Of a stretch of 35,867 nucleotides of DNA, positions 34,381 through 35,867 are shown one piece after another. The stretch is from positions 1 through 35,867 of the forward strand of contig JAHHHS010000071.1 in the NCBI GenBank assembly GCA_019359215.1. The letters run 5' to 3'. The translations under genes were made by a program, and so were the position numbers. This DNA is from Nostoc indistinguendum CM1-VF10. Lineage in GTDB: Bacteria > Cyanobacteriota > Cyanobacteriia > Cyanobacteriales > Nostocaceae. A model generated the notes under the pieces. It made no database searches. It was not told the DNA's origin and saw only the letters and a program-made list of their open reading frames with translations. Numbering within the stretch: position 1 is the stretch's first letter; the number at the start of each line of letters is the position of its first letter.

Positions 34381-34728
34381 TTATTGTTCGGAAATACTGC
34401 GAGATTCATCGCCTACCTTAGCATAATACCCATTATCAAAAAATCCAATTAACGCTGCGATTTCACTATTAGAAGTTGAAGTTAGAGATAGCCCGTCTTT
34501 TTTCTGATTGATATCAAATGGAAGTATTTGTCTATTAGAATCATAAGCTGTAGCTTGCTTAAATTTAGACGTTTGGTAAGGTTCTGGACCATCTTCTGGG
34601 TGACCAAATAAGAGATCATATTCTCCATTGTCATAATTAAACCAGATAATATGCGCTGAAACTGGTTGGATAAACAAAGGTAACATTGCCAGTGCCAATA
34701 GCAATTCTTTCCATTTTTTGGTAAACAT
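34381..34728 (-). pseudogene. DUF4198-like protein, N-terminal part ending at in-frame TAA
   Basis: A signal peptide (MFTKKWKELLLALAMLPLFI, cleavage near PVSAHIIW) and the DUF4198 start: HIIWFNYDNGEYDLLFGHPE, with the His after the cleavage site as usual in the family. It ends ISEQ then TAA at 34381-34383. The same frame continues without other stops to 33949, and SISEQ*IGQYQ reads as one protein if the stop were Glu or Gln; a G-to-T or C-to-T change would be enough. I therefore treat 33949-34728 as one gene interrupted by a nonsense codon. Confidence 0.75.
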
Positions 34729-35442
34729 CTAAATATTCCTAAATCAGGTGTTAAACAATTAAAACCATAATATTTAATAGCTAACAATCCCCCCATCAGG
34801 GATATTTTTTATTAAAAATAGAAGCTTTTTATGAAGAAATAAAAAATAAACTTTTTTTATTAGCTAAAATACAAAGTATTTATTCTGAAAAATACTTCGT
34901 TTAGGGTATTGGCTTTTGAGCATAACTCAAGTAATAACAAAAAGCTATAACAGGATATAGCAATCCTATTTAAAGACTTTGATGAATGTTAGTATTTGTT
35001 GGATTGAGGAACGAAACCCAAATCTAAAAGTGAGATCGCAGTTAGTGTGGTATGCATCTAAAAATTACAAGTAATGACTTATGCGTGAATATCTTCTCCT
35101 GAATCGAGTAAGTATTTGTAAAAAGAATCCCTATTCTCAACAAAGCTAAAACTGGTTGCATTAAACCGTACTTATTGACAAAAATTGAGGCTAACGCTTT
35201 TGAGGCTTGGAAAATAAATTAAGCGAGAAATAGTGATTTTTTTTCTTGGTTATTGGCACGCTGCAACCGGCGATCGCTTTTAAAGTCCATATAGGTACTT
35301 GAAAGGTAGATGGCGTGAACAATAGGAAATCAAGGGCAAATGAGGTTTGTGAAAAACTTTTCGGCACTAATTTTCAAAAAAACGATTAAGGTGCGTTTTA
35401 ACTCAAAGAACTTGACTGGTCTAAATTGAGCGATCGCTAACT
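34729..35442. other. Non-coding AT-rich gap
   Basis: About 700 bases without a recognisable gene. Around 34995-35022 is GGATTGAGGAACGAAACCCAA, close to a GGGTTTCGTTCCTCAACCC interspersed repeat I recall from cyanobacterial genomes. GC rises sharply after about 35440 where the VOC fragment begins. Confidence 0.45.
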
Positions 35443-35592
35443 GGGGGGATATTCCACCGAGCCGGAACCGAGGGACGGGCAACAGGCCCAGACCCCCAAC
35501 GTCGCGACTATAGCTCATTTGCCTCGTTCAGTGACCCGGATGGCAATGGTTGGCTGCTCCAAGAGGTGAAGACGCGCGCTCCCGGACGATGA
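35443..35592 (+). pseudogene. VOC/glyoxalase family C-terminal fragment, GC-rich
   Basis: Forty-nine codons read GGIFHRAGTEGRATGPDPQR, then RDYSSFASFSDPDGNGWLLQ and EVKTRAPGR before TGA. SFSDPDGNGWLLQEVTTRxPGR is the very characteristic end of a glyoxalase/bleomycin-resistance-like family common in proteobacteria and actinobacteria. The GC content is clearly above the surrounding sequence, and everything upstream of the GG is ordinary AT-rich intergenic DNA, so the N-terminal two thirds is lost. A horizontally acquired gene, later truncated, is the simplest reading. Confidence 0.75.
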
Positions 35593-35628
35593 CGAGACAT
35601 TAACAGCCCTAGCTATCTAACTAGTATT

Positions 35629-35859
35629 TCAAGACTTGAGACTCAAGCACAGTAAGAAGTTCCGTATGTTGATCAACCAAAGCTTGTATTGTGCTAACTG
35701 GATGACGATGAAGGTGATGTTTTTGTTGGCGAGGAGCTTCTTAGGATAGTGCAAACAATCAGCAATTCGCCGCAACCATTGGTGTGCCTGTGACAAGTCA
35801 GACGCGACTGAACGATTACTGATTAAGGCTTGGTCAACCCATACTGATAACACAGACAA
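35629..35859 (-). CDS. Unrecognised ORF at the window edge, possibly a broken transposase end
   Basis: A 76-residue frame: MSVLSVWVDQALISNRSVAS, then DLSQAHQWLRRIADCLHYPK and a tail that turns unusually hydrophobic (LANKNITFIVIQLAQYKLWL). Another frame over the second half reads VSTIQALVDQHTELLTVLES then QVLKY and TAG, more protein-like, so a frameshift near 35700-35740 is likely. I do not recognise the family; a transposase C-terminus is a guess. It may extend beyond the window. Confidence 0.25.
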   Translation of the reverse strand: MSVLSVWVDQALISNRSVASDLSQAHQWLRRIADCLHYPKKLLANKNITFIVIQLAQYKLWLINIRNFLLCLSLKS

Positions 35860-35867
35860 GTAATCTG

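Noticed and set aside
1550..34383. Stop-codon reassignment or readthrough as an explanation for internal stops
   Set aside because: All three stop codons are involved (TGA, TAG, TAA), one each, while the same codons end intact genes throughout the window; ordinary nonsense mutation is simpler.

Overview
The window looks like chromosome of a filamentous, probably heterocyst-forming cyanobacterium (Nostocales). Support: many HIP1-type GCGATCGC octamers, low GC outside a few patches, Nostoc-style G-rich interspersed repeats, a kinase-TPR protein, a many-PAS hybrid histidine kinase, Uma2, a microviridin cluster and a Nif11/LanM locus. Genus and species cannot be fixed from the sequence. Much of the window is decaying: at least eight loci carry premature stops, internal deletions or insertions, lying beside intact housekeeping genes.

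Layout. (1) 0.2-3.1 kb: wreck of an NMT1-type ABC transporter (permease with an internal deletion; binding protein fused by deletion to an ATPase that has lost Walker A), an intact TPR gene, and remnants of URC4/DUF1688 and uracil phosphoribosyltransferase. Together these suggest a lost pyrimidine uptake and salvage locus. (2) 3.1-11.5 kb: Uma2 nuclease, aspartokinase with a repeat inside its coding sequence, a pseudokinase-TPR protein, CorA, an acyl-CoA/malonyl-CoA synthetase-like enzyme, a gutted PIN toxin and its surviving small partner. (3) 11.5-13.9 kb, minus strand: a CBM20-SGNH hydrolase-DUF1796 gene split by a 91-bp MITE-like element with a perfect 9-bp target duplication; removing it restores one 747-residue frame. 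(4) 14.6-17.2 kb: a compact microviridin (graspetide) cluster mdnA-mdnB-mdnC with a multi-core precursor, followed by a truncated IS630 transposase. (5) 18-20.4 kb: a conserved hypothetical gene, a candidate small RNA, palindromes and a tRNA-dihydrouridine synthase. (6) 20.5-30.6 kb: a signalling region with a response regulator, REC-PAS histidine kinase, cupin, secreted protein, VOC-like protein and an 1863-residue hybrid histidine kinase. (7) 30.6-33.6 kb: a broken lanthipeptide locus. (8) 33.9-35.9 kb: a DUF4198/PEP-CTERM-like gene with an internal stop, a GC-rich VOC fragment and an unrecognised ORF.

The main points for a second look are the 34-nt motif shared without gaps by four upstream regions in the signalling/lanthipeptide area (CTCCCC direct repeats at an 11-nt period plus a -10-like element), the multi-core microviridin precursor with graded core quality, the MITE insertion, and the candidate small RNA near 18.65 kb.
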